Made by a program: the position numbers and the translations under genes. This document shows, one piece after another, positions 6,808 through 11,550 of a stretch of DNA of 21,541 nucleotides (its first letter is position 1; every line of letters starts with the position of its first letter). The notes below the pieces were generated by a model. The model did not search any database. It was not told the origin of the DNA and saw only the letters and a list, made by a program, of their open reading frames with translations. Source of the stretch: a virus; the IMG/VR virus record IMGVR_UViG_3300021964_000653, positions 1-21,541 of that record; one strand, written 5' to 3'.

Positions 6808-7037
6808 TAACTACTCGACAGAAGGTTAGGTCTGGGTCTTGGTCTGAGTCTGGGTCTTGGTCCGGGTCTGGGTCTTGGTCTGGGTCTTGGCCTTGGTCTG
6901 GGTCTGGGTCTAGGTCTAGGTCCTGGTCTAGGTCTGGGTCTTGGTCTTGGTCTAGGTCTTGGTCTGGGTTTAGGGCTAGGTCTAGGTCTGGGTCTCGGTC
7001 TAGGTCTGGGTCTTGGTCTAGGTCTGGGAGTATATAA
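6804..7037 (+). CDS. Ser-Arg/Gly/Trp dipeptide-repeat ORF 2
   Basis: 77 aa. ATG 6804 follows GGGAGG with the same spacing as ORF 1. MITTRQKV precedes the repeat (RSGSWSESGSWSGSGSW and onward) and the chain ends SRSGSI with TAA 7035-7037, just beyond the array. Ser codons are almost all TCT and the partner codon is NGG, so one variable base decides Arg, Gly or Trp. The 11-base gap to ORF 1 and the shared linker suggest tandem duplication of a small gene. The reading is a proposal: the antisense and other sense frames are also open, and the only support for this frame is the ribosome site and start. Confidence 0.42.
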   Translation: MITTRQKVRSGSWSESGSWSGSGSWSGSWPWSGSGSRSRSWSRSGSWSWSRSWSGFRARSRSGSRSRSGSWSRSGSI

Positions 7038-7073
7038 GAGTGGTGTATCTGTTGTTTAGGGACAATTTTTCCC

Positions 7074-7102
7074 TTGACAAAAAATAAAATTCCTGGTATT
7101 AT
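7074..7102 (+). promoter_or_regulatory. Early sigma70-type promoter P3
   Basis: TTGACA 7074-7079, 17-bp spacer, TGG then TATTAT 7097-7102; start about 7109, which is the first base of ATGATGAACGAG. Drives the SprT-like gene and what follows, up to the terminator at 8141. Confidence 0.88.
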
Positions 7103-7132
7103 ATAAACATGATGAACGAGGGAGTCAATCAG

Positions 7133-7444
7133 ATGTTTCGTATCGATCAGACCACCGTCCAAGCACATTTTGCCATGTTGAATGCCATGCATTTTGATGG
7201 TGAATTGTACGTAGACGAGTTCTGGATTGATGAATCAGATGACGATTTCTGTGGTGTAGATGAAGTGGATGGTGAGATTGTCATTGGCATGTGTAAGGAA
7301 TACGACGATGAACATCAGTTCATTTGTCTCCTTGCTCATGAAATGACTCATGTTTGGCAGATCCAGAATGGATACGATGGTGGGCATGATGGTGAGTTTC
7401 TGACCGTTGCGAAACGATTGGAAAAGAGTGATATATATATCTAA
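7133..7444 (+). CDS. Mini SprT-like zinc metalloprotease domain
   Basis: 103 aa from ATG 7133 (SD GAGGGAG). An in-frame ATG at 7109 would add MMNEGVNQ but coincides with the predicted transcript start. The active-site motif HEMTH is at residues 69-73 and a third likely zinc ligand is H85 in GGHDGEF, the HExxH...GHxxxF/W layout of SprT-like peptidases. The protein is only a minimal domain, with an acidic N-terminal half. Phage homologues are usually of unknown target; a role in clearing proteins from DNA is possible by analogy with SprT/Spartan. Its last 18 codons lie inside a 69-bp sequence that is repeated 500 bp downstream. Confidence 0.88.
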   Translation: MFRIDQTTVQAHFAMLNAMHFDGELYVDEFWIDESDDDFCGVDEVDGEIVIGMCKEYDDEHQFICLLAHEMTHVWQIQNGYDGGHDGEFLTVAKRLEKSDIYI

Positions 7445-7456
7445 AGGAGATCGAGA
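7388..7456 (+). repeat. 69-bp direct repeat, copy 1
   Basis: Identical to 7888-7956 at an offset of exactly 500 bp. This copy holds the end of the SprT-like gene (stop 7442-7444) and the SD AAAGGAG of the following gene. The bases just outside (T7387/G7887 and G7457/A7957) differ, so the limits are sharp. Confidence 0.98.
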
Positions 7457-7459
7457 GAG

Positions 7460-7903
7460 ATGACAGTTTCAGTGTTCTCTGCGGCTAAGCGTCTGTGTGA
7501 GCTAAACGATTGGTCAATATCAAATTTAGAGCTTCAAAAGCTGCTCTATTTGGCTCACATGGTTCGGCTTGGTCGGACCGGCGAGCCGTTGATAGATGGC
7601 GGTTTCGAAGCCTCGAACTATGGTCCCGTCCAGCCGTCGCTGTACCACCGCGCGAAAGTTTTTGGTTCAGATCCCGTGGGCAATGTATTTCACACCGCTG
7701 GACCAGTCGTCCCTGGTCAGGACCTAGACGCGATTCAAGAAATCTCCGAACAGTTGAAAGGTGCGGCGCCAGGGAAACTGGTTGCGATCACGCATTGGGA
7801 ACAAGGCGCCTGGGCAAAGCACTATCATCCTAGCTATCGTGGTATGCCGATCCCGAACGAAGACATCCAGCAAGAGTATTTGGACAGGATGGTGAGTTTC
7901 TGA
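7460..7903 (+). CDS. Panacea-domain (SocA/GepA-like) protein, possible antitoxin
   Basis: 147 aa, ATG 7460 with AAAGGAG in the repeat upstream. The N-terminal half carries the family pattern: LELQKLLYLAHMVRLGRTGE, then FEASNYGPVQPSLYHR. Panacea (DUF4065/SocA) proteins are best known as antitoxins that neutralise varied toxins, and as proteolytic adaptors (SocA). No toxin partner is evident beside it, so it could be a solitary antitoxin that counters host toxin-based defence; this is inference. The gene is GC-rich (36 of 60 bases at 7561-7620, against 24 of 60 at 7201-7260) and sits between 69-bp direct repeats, so it looks recently acquired. The last codons (MVSF and stop) are supplied by the second repeat copy. 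Confidence 0.88.
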   Translation: MTVSVFSAAKRLCELNDWSISNLELQKLLYLAHMVRLGRTGEPLIDGGFEASNYGPVQPSLYHRAKVFGSDPVGNVFHTAGPVVPGQDLDAIQEISEQLKGAAPGKLVAITHWEQGAWAKHYHPSYRGMPIPNEDIQQEYLDRMVSF

Positions 7904-7956
7904 CCGTTGCGAAACGATTGGAAAAGAGTGATATATATATCTAAAGGAGATCGAGA
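7888..7956 (+). repeat. 69-bp direct repeat, copy 2
   Basis: Perfect copy of 7388-7456. Here it provides the last codons of the Panacea-type gene in a different frame and the SD (AAAGGAG) for the 54-aa ORF that starts immediately after it. Recombination between the two copies would remove exactly 500 bp and restore a SprT-like gene followed by the 54-aa ORF. Confidence 0.98.
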
Positions 7957-8121
7957 ATGTACGAAGATATTCTCAAAGCACTAAGGGAGTCACTTCTTCG
8001 TGGTGGAGATGACTTCGATATCGTAGAACGGGCATCGATTCGTTCTATGTCTCCTCGTATTAAGGTCAAGGAAATCTATGACCATATGGTATATGAGGAT
8101 AAGCAACGAGAGGCATCGTAA
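7957..8121 (+). CDS. Hypothetical 54-aa protein
   Basis: ATG 7957 directly follows repeat copy 2, whose AAAGGAG lies 8-10 bases upstream. The product starts MYEDILKALRESLLRGGDDF and ends DHMVYEDKQREAS; it is probably mainly helical and charged. Before the Panacea insertion it would have been the gene immediately after the SprT-like gene, using the same ribosome site. No family recognised. Confidence 0.65.
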   Translation: MYEDILKALRESLLRGGDDFDIVERASIRSMSPRIKVKEIYDHMVYEDKQREAS

Positions 8122-8123
8122 AC

Positions 8124-8135
8124 ACTATCGATAGT
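8124..8135. other. 12-bp perfect palindrome
   Basis: ACTATCGATAGT lies between the 54-aa ORF and the terminator. It could be a small operator or chance; there is no further support. Confidence 0.3.
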
Positions 8136-8140
8136 CTCGG

Positions 8141-8187
8141 AAATGCCCAGCTAGTTTTCTCCTGTTGCGCTAGTTGGGCATTTTTTT
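8141..8187 (+). terminator. Intrinsic terminator
   Basis: 14-bp stem (8141-8154 with 8170-8183) containing one G-U pair, a 15-base loop, and a run of seven T (8181-8187). It ends the transcript of the SprT/Panacea unit and abuts the next promoter (-35 at 8189). Confidence 0.9.
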
Positions 8188-8188
8188 C

Positions 8189-8217
8189 TTGACAAAAAAC
8201 AAAATTTCCATTATAAT
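8189..8217 (+). promoter_or_regulatory. Early sigma70-type promoter P4
   Basis: TTGACA 8189-8194, 17-bp spacer, consensus TATAAT 8212-8217, no TG extension. The predicted start, about 8224, is the A of an ATGATG start codon pair, so the transcript may be leaderless. Confidence 0.85.
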
Positions 8218-8223
8218 TTATGA

Positions 8224-8394
8224 ATGATGACAAAAATCTCGTACATTGAGAAGGGTAAAGATTCCTGGAATCTTGTCGTTCTTAGTCTTGATAAGAGTGA
8301 TGAGAAGACCGAGATATTTTCGTATCAGACAAAAAAAGATGCTGAAGATGCAAAAAAGTTGTTGACAAAAATTAATTCTTTTGTTATGATATAA
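8224..8394 (+). CDS. Hypothetical 56-aa protein, possibly leaderless
   Basis: ATG 8224 (or the adjacent ATG 8227) reads MMTKISYIEKGKDSWNLVVL and ends INSFVMI with TAA. A strand-strand-helix pattern is visible (ending KKDAEDAKKLLTKI). No SD precedes it and the promoter places the transcript start at the first base of the ATG. Its last codons contain the next promoter. It is short and unrecognised, so moderate confidence only. Confidence 0.5.
   Translation: MMTKISYIEKGKDSWNLVVLSLDKSDEKTEIFSYQTKKDAEDAKKLLTKINSFVMI
8362..8390 (+). promoter_or_regulatory. Early sigma70-type promoter P5
   Basis: TTGACA 8362-8367, 17-bp spacer, TGT then TATGAT 8385-8390; start about 8397. It lies entirely inside the 3' end of the 56-aa ORF. 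Bases 8389-8425 are identical to 1098-1134. Confidence 0.85.
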
Positions 8395-8425
8395 ACATGA
8401 TGAACGAAGGAGTGAATGAAATGTC
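8389..8425 (+). repeat. 37-bp leader repeat shared with 1098-1134
   Basis: Exact copy of the -10 end, untranslated leader, SD and first codons found at 1098-1134 before the nuclease-like gene. The two downstream proteins are unrelated. Confidence 0.95.
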
Positions 8426-8729
8426 TCTAGTAGGTCATAGTATCGGTGAATTGACCAGTGTCAAGTTTTCTGAAATGCGGAAGACTCGGGTTTCCGAAAG
8501 TGGCGCTAAGTATGTTGTCTGGTTTGAGTTGACTGAGACTGGTAATCTGGTTGAGTTAGATACCGACTCGGTGGAACATTCCAAGACTCTGATTGATGCT
8601 TGGTTAGGTCACGATCCTGATATGCGGTTTCTTACTGCTTCGTATCGGAAGGTCAAGACTGATGGTAGTCTTGGAAAGTGTGAAGAGATTATCAACAGGG
8701 ATTTCGATTATCTCGATCTGGATTTGTGA
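8421..8729 (+). CDS. Hypothetical 102-aa protein
   Basis: ATG 8421 with SD GAAGGAG; the in-frame ATG at 8397 falls on the predicted transcript start. Begins MSLVGHSIGELTSVKFSEMR; contains YVVWFELTETGNLVELD and ends DFDYLDLDL. Probably a small alpha/beta protein with an acidic tail. First gene of a run of small genes (8421-9163). Function not recognised. Confidence 0.8.
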   Translation: MSLVGHSIGELTSVKFSEMRKTRVSESGAKYVVWFELTETGNLVELDTDSVEHSKTLIDAWLGHDPDMRFLTASYRKVKTDGSLGKCEEIINRDFDYLDLDL

Positions 8730-8736
8730 GGATGAG

Positions 8737-8847
8737 ATGCGTAACTACATCGCGAAAGATTTACGGACTCCAAAGTACCGTAAACGTGTAGTGTCTTCCA
8801 AAAAACACTACATCCGTAAACTCAAACATAAAGGTGAGTTATCATGA
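8737..8847 (+). CDS. Small basic conserved-type phage protein (36 aa)
   Basis: ATG 8737 follows GAGGA (8728-8732). The product MRNYIAKDLRTPKYRKRVVS continues with SKKHYIRKLKHKG and is strongly basic (about a third Lys/Arg/His). Small proteins with an AKDLRTPKYR-type core seem to recur in large phages; the recollection is not checked here. A nucleic-acid binding role is possible. Its TGA overlaps the next ATG (ATGA). Confidence 0.7.
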   Translation: MRNYIAKDLRTPKYRKRVVSSKKHYIRKLKHKGELS

Positions 8848-8975
8848 ACTCAATTGTGTCGTTTGTAGTAGGTTGTATCGTTGGATACGTTGTAGCGACT
8901 AATCCTGAAATAGCAAATCACGCTGGTGATTTGCTTCAATCTGCTGGAACTCTAGTGAAGGGAAATATCCAATGA
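8844..8975 (+). CDS. Single-pass small membrane protein (43 aa)
   Basis: Begins MNSIVSFVVGCIVGYVVATN, a hydrophobic segment of about 17 residues at the extreme N-terminus with a GxxxG-like small-residue pattern, followed by a soluble tail ending LVKGNIQ. Likely anchored in the host inner membrane. ATGA overlaps at both ends (8844-8847 and 8972-8975) place it in an operon. No family recognised. Confidence 0.68.
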   Translation: MNSIVSFVVGCIVGYVVATNPEIANHAGDLLQSAGTLVKGNIQ

Positions 8976-9163
8976 AGTACGTAGTGAAGCTGAAGTACAA
9001 CGGAACTGACAATCGTATCTTTGACAATCCGAAGGATGCAGTTGATTGTTATCAGAAACATTTGAAGGATCTTGATATGCCCTCTTTGTGGGGTAGTCTT
9101 GAAAGCAAGATTGAAGAGATGCAATGGATCGAAAAGTTGCAAATCATTGAAAATAAGTGTTGA
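8972..9163 (+). CDS. Hypothetical 63-aa protein
   Basis: Start overlaps the preceding stop; AAGGGA lies about 7-12 bases upstream. Reads MKYVVKLKYNGTDNRIFDNP, then DAVDCYQKHLKDLD, a strand-strand-helix layout, and ends with a helix. The TGA at 9161-9163 lies within the next -35 box. Function unknown. Confidence 0.75.
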   Translation: MKYVVKLKYNGTDNRIFDNPKDAVDCYQKHLKDLDMPSLWGSLESKIEEMQWIEKLQIIENKC

Positions 9164-9188
9164 CAAAAATACCAAAGTTTGGTATTAT
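9160..9188 (+). promoter_or_regulatory. Early sigma70-type promoter P6
   Basis: TTGACA 9160-9165, 17-bp spacer, TGG then TATTAT 9183-9188. The -35 overlaps the stop codon 9161-9163. Followed by the class II leader (9187-9235). Confidence 0.88.
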
Positions 9189-9235
9189 AACTATACTGAA
9201 TGAAACGAGCTAACAAGGAGATACATCATGGCTCA
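9187..9235 (+). repeat. 49-bp leader repeat, copy 1
   Basis: Identical to 9610-9658 (offset 423). Includes the end of the -10, the leader, the SD AAGGAG and the first two codons (ATGGCT). An overlapping out-of-frame ORF (ATG 9200, MKRANKEIHHGS) lies across the ribosome site in both copies. Confidence 0.97.
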
Positions 9236-9536
9236 AAACACGCAAATGACTCGGGTTCAAAGGGTACAATGGCTGGAGGAAGTTTACATCAATACGGTCC
9301 TCCCAGAACTTCGCGCACCTGGAAATTTACTACAGTCTCACACTGCGGCTTGTGATTTCGTACTCAAGAAGCGTTCGGCCGAAATACTAGAGGTGTTTCC
9401 GGCTTGGAAGAATCTGCCTGATAATTTGCATACTCCAAAGCAGGACCCGTCTCGAACGAAGGTCACCAAGGGTGCGGCCGCCCGGATGGTGTTGCCGGGT
9501 CTCTATAAGAAACTCCAAGGTCTGATGCAAGGATAA
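9228..9536 (+). CDS. Hypothetical 102-aa protein
   Basis: SD AAGGAG, ATG 9228. Begins MAQNTQMTRVQRVQWLEEVY, likely helical throughout, with a basic C-terminal half (TKVTKGAAARMVLPGLYKKL). GC content is higher than in neighbours (a NotI site, GCGGCCGC, lies near 9474). Single-gene transcription unit: own promoter and own terminator. No family recognised. Confidence 0.8.
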   Translation: MAQNTQMTRVQRVQWLEEVYINTVLPELRAPGNLLQSHTAACDFVLKKRSAEILEVFPAWKNLPDNLHTPKQDPSRTKVTKGAAARMVLPGLYKKLQGLMQG

Positions 9537-9542
9537 TAAGGA

Positions 9543-9579
9543 AACTGGCAGGAATTTATCCTGCCAGTTGCTTATTTTT
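9543..9579 (+). terminator. Intrinsic terminator
   Basis: Perfect 11-bp stem AACTGGCAGGA / TCCTGCCAGTT (9543-9553, 9559-9569), 5-base loop, then GCTTATTTTT. Directly followed by the next promoter at 9583. Confidence 0.92.
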
Positions 9580-9582
9580 CAC

Positions 9583-9611
9583 TTGACAAAAATACCAACC
9601 TTTGTTATGAT
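9583..9611 (+). promoter_or_regulatory. Early sigma70-type promoter P7
   Basis: TTGACA 9583-9588, 17-bp spacer, TGT then TATGAT 9606-9611. Drives DUF932 and the following small genes. Confidence 0.88.
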
Positions 9612-9658
9612 AACTATACTGAATGAAACGAGCTAACAAGGAGATACATCATGGCTCA
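9610..9658 (+). repeat. 49-bp leader repeat, copy 2
   Basis: Perfect copy of 9187-9235, in front of the DUF932 gene. The first 16 bases of both promoters (from TTGACA) are also identical. Confidence 0.97.
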
Positions 9659-10580
9659 TATGGTTGAAACGATGGCGTACGCTGGTGAAGTTCCGTGGCA
9701 TGGTCTGGGTAAGAAGGTTCTTCCCGATCTGACTCCAGAACAAATGCTTTACGAAGCTGGTCTTGACTGGACCGTAGAGAAGATTCCGGCGTTTGCTGAA
9801 GTCAATGGCGAAAAGGTCGCTGTTGGTAAGTCTGTTCTGGTTCGTTCCAGTGACAACAAGATTCTCGATGTCGTTGGTGACGATTGGTGTGAGACTCAGA
9901 ACGCTGAAGCGTTTGGTTTCTTCGCCGACTTCGTTAGTGAAGGTAACATGGAGATGCATACTGCTGGTTCACTTCGTGGTGGTCAGATGGTGTGGGCTCT
10001 TGCTAAGGTAAAGGATGAGTCGTTTGAACTGTTTGGTAAGGATCGTGTTGATTCTTATCTGCTGTTCTCTAACCCTCATATGTATGGTAAGAGCATTGAT
10101 GTTCGGTTCACTCCGATTCGAGTGGTTTGTAACAACACTCTGACACTTTCTCTTAGTGAGGGTAGTAAAAATGGTGTCAAGGTTTCCCATCGGACTAAGT
10201 TCAACTCTGAACAGGTTAAGGAAACGATGGGTATCGCCTCGTTCAAGTTGACCGAGTATAAGAAGCAAGCTGAGTTTATCGCTTCGAAGCGGTTCACTGA
10301 AGAGTCAAAGGTAGAATATCTTGAGCGCCTGTTTCCTGTTCTTGGTGAAGCCAAGCGTAAGGAACGGTCGAAGTCTGCTGCTGCAGTCCTAGACATCCTT
10401 GACACTCAGCCTGGTGCTGAGATGGGTGAAGGAACGTTCTGGCAGTTGTACAACGGTGTTACCTACCATGTTGACCATCAGATGGGTCGTAACTCGGACA
10501 ATCGGATGAACTCCGCTTGGTTCGGTGGTGGTGTCAAGAAGAAGCAAGAGGCTCTCGCCCTTGCTGTTGAGATGGCATGA
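9651..10580 (+). CDS. DUF932 phage/plasmid-like protein
   Basis: 309 aa, SD AAGGAG. Recognised as DUF932 (phage/plasmid-like protein) from the N-terminus AYAGEVPWHGLGKKV, the middle SYLLFSNPHMYGKSIDVRFTP, and IRVVCNNTLTLSLSE. The C-terminal region GTFWQLYNGVTYHVDHQMGR, then NRMNSAWFGGGVKKK is the usual ending of the family. Such proteins are common on phages and plasmids; biochemical function is not established. It heads a tightly coupled operon of small genes (ATGA overlap with the next). Confidence 0.93.
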   Translation: MAHMVETMAYAGEVPWHGLGKKVLPDLTPEQMLYEAGLDWTVEKIPAFAEVNGEKVAVGKSVLVRSSDNKILDVVGDDWCETQNAEAFGFFADFVSEGNMEMHTAGSLRGGQMVWALAKVKDESFELFGKDRVDSYLLFSNPHMYGKSIDVRFTPIRVVCNNTLTLSLSEGSKNGVKVSHRTKFNSEQVKETMGIASFKLTEYKKQAEFIASKRFTEESKVEYLERLFPVLGEAKRKERSKSAAAVLDILDTQPGAEMGEGTFWQLYNGVTYHVDHQMGRNSDNRMNSAWFGGGVKKKQEALALAVEMA

Positions 10581-10762
10581 GTAACGGGTTTTCAGAGGGA
10601 GAGTTCTATCGGACTCTCCCCCAACTCGTCACTGTAAGAGAGTCTGAAGACTCTATCATGGTCAAGTGGAATGATGGATCACAGAATATCTTTGAAAAGA
10701 ATTCAGAGAAACATGAATGGTTTCGTAGACTGTTCATCAAAAACAAGGAGTATAGAGCATGA
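10577..10762 (+). CDS. Hypothetical 61-aa protein
   Basis: ATGA overlap with DUF932 at 10577-10580. Contains LVTVRESEDSIMVKWNDGSQ, a strand-turn-strand, then a charged helix ending FIKNKEYRA. No family recognised. Coupled translation with DUF932 is likely. Confidence 0.75.
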   Translation: MSNGFSEGEFYRTLPQLVTVRESEDSIMVKWNDGSQNIFEKNSEKHEWFRRLFIKNKEYRA

Positions 10763-10938
10763 TTGCAGCAGATTTTCATATGATGGGTAATCTAGAACGA
10801 ATGGTTCTAGAAGATATGCATCAGTGGTTCGCTAAGGATGGAAAGGTATTGGTGTTTGATGACGTTGAGTCGGTGAAAACAAAGAGAACTGTGCCTTATA
10901 AGAAGGCAGTAGAATTATATTGGAAGGAGAAGATCTAA
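10759..10938 (+). CDS. Hypothetical 59-aa protein
   Basis: Starts in an ATGA overlap with the preceding gene (AAGGAG upstream at 10745-10750) and ends in a TAATG overlap with the next. Begins MIAADFHMMGNLERMVLEDM and ends AVELYWKEKI. No homology recognised; it is supported only by its coupled position and ribosome site. Confidence 0.65.
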   Translation: MIAADFHMMGNLERMVLEDMHQWFAKDGKVLVFDDVESVKTKRTVPYKKAVELYWKEKI

Positions 10939-11120
10939 TGAAAAAGTTAGAATTTGAAGTGGAAACAATTAATGCAGTTTTACAGTATCTTGGAAACCGA
11001 CCATACAATGAAGTTAATCAATTAATTCAAAAGTTGTTTAACGAGGCACAGGGACAACTTTCTATGTCTGATAATTCGAATCAACTAGAGACTGATGAGA
11101 GTGAGAATGAGCGATCGTGA
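10938..11120 (+). CDS. Small helical phage protein (60 aa)
   Basis: ATG 10938 with GGAAGGAGAAG just upstream. The ATG at 10920 lies earlier but has no site. Core EVETINAVLQYLGNRPYNEV, then NQLIQKLFNEAQGQL, looks like a conserved two-helix phage family, followed by an acidic Ser/Glu tail. Overlaps the deaminase start by 14 bases. Function unknown. Confidence 0.75.
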   Translation: MKKLEFEVETINAVLQYLGNRPYNEVNQLIQKLFNEAQGQLSMSDNSNQLETDESENERS

Positions 11121-11550
11121 CCTAAAGTTTCTGAACAACTTGTTCATTATGGCTAGGGATCTAGATGCAACGGGAGGCAGTCGTTTGGCTGCCTCTCTTG
11201 TTTATAAGAACAAGATTATCTCTTATGGTATGAATCTGAACAAGTCCCATACGTTTCAAGCAAATCATGCTAAGAACGATGAAGCGATCTATTGGCACGC
11301 GGAAACGAATGCTGTATATAATGGTTTGAAGACGGTTGGTAGTGATTTAGATCCTACAAAGAAAGAATTGGCTGGAATGACTCTTTATGTTGCAAGAGCA
11401 AAGCATCCATCCGGTAATAGTGAAGGATGGATTTGGGGTAATAGTAAGCCTTGCATTGGTTGTATGTCTTGTCTTTATAAATATGGTATAAAGCGAATTG
11501 TCTATTCAATGGATGAGACAGGACACTACGGAGTTATTAATAATGTTTGA
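11107..11550 (+). CDS. Zinc-dependent (deoxy)cytidylate deaminase-like protein
   Basis: 147 aa from ATG 11107; an ATG at 11095 would add MRVR. Catalytic motif HAE at residues 64-66 and PCIGC at 115-119 give the His/Cys/Cys zinc site and the proton-shuttling Glu of the deaminase superfamily. In T4-like phages such enzymes convert dCMP to dUMP and feed dTMP synthesis. The insert between the motifs (GMTLYVARAKHPSGNSEGWI) is somewhat unlike classical dCMP deaminase, so another nucleotide or nucleic-acid deaminase is possible. Its stop overlaps the next start. Confidence 0.88.
   Translation: MSDRDLKFLNNLFIMARDLDATGGSRLAASLVYKNKIISYGMNLNKSHTFQANHAKNDEAIYWHAETNAVYNGLKTVGSDLDPTKKELAGMTLYVARAKHPSGNSEGWIWGNSKPCIGCMSCLYKYGIKRIVYSMDETGHYGVINNV

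Larger units (their letters stand above)
6571..7028 (+). repeat. GGTCTN hexamer array in three blocks
   Basis: Block A (6571-6609) is GGGTCT-type. Block B (6638-6787) has 25 consecutive hexamers and block C (6828-7025) has 33. Units are almost all NGGTCT with N = A, G or T (once C); the other five positions are rarely changed (ACT, TCC, GAG, AAG, CCT, GCT, TTT variants appear singly or a few times). Blocks are separated by a 23-bp linker copy and short unique sequence. Because the hexamer lacks stop codons in most frames, nearly all six frames stay open across it, so open length alone is not evidence of coding. No such array occurs elsewhere in the window. Confidence 0.95.

Noticed and set aside
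6571-7028. CRISPR array or tandem sRNA genes
   Set aside because: The unit is only six bases and contiguous, without spacers.
7058-7074. Possible terminator AGGGA...TCCCT before promoter P3
   Set aside because: The stem is only 5 bp and the T run lies in the loop, not after the stem.
6563-7192. Long minus-strand ORF (209 aa) with Asp-Pro/Arg-Pro repeats through the hexamer array
   Set aside because: It starts inside the antisense of the SprT-like gene with no promoter or clear ribosome site. The GGTCTN unit contains no stop in almost any frame, so openness is automatic.
7510-7833. Second + frame ORF (107 aa, Arg/Ser-rich) inside the Panacea gene
   Set aside because: Shadow of the GC-rich gene; no SD and improbable composition.
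11476-11483. Third TATAAATA on the + strand
   Set aside because: It lies inside the deaminase coding sequence in an AT-rich context, about 60 bp before the next start; likely chance, though a late start for the AT-rich gene cannot be excluded.
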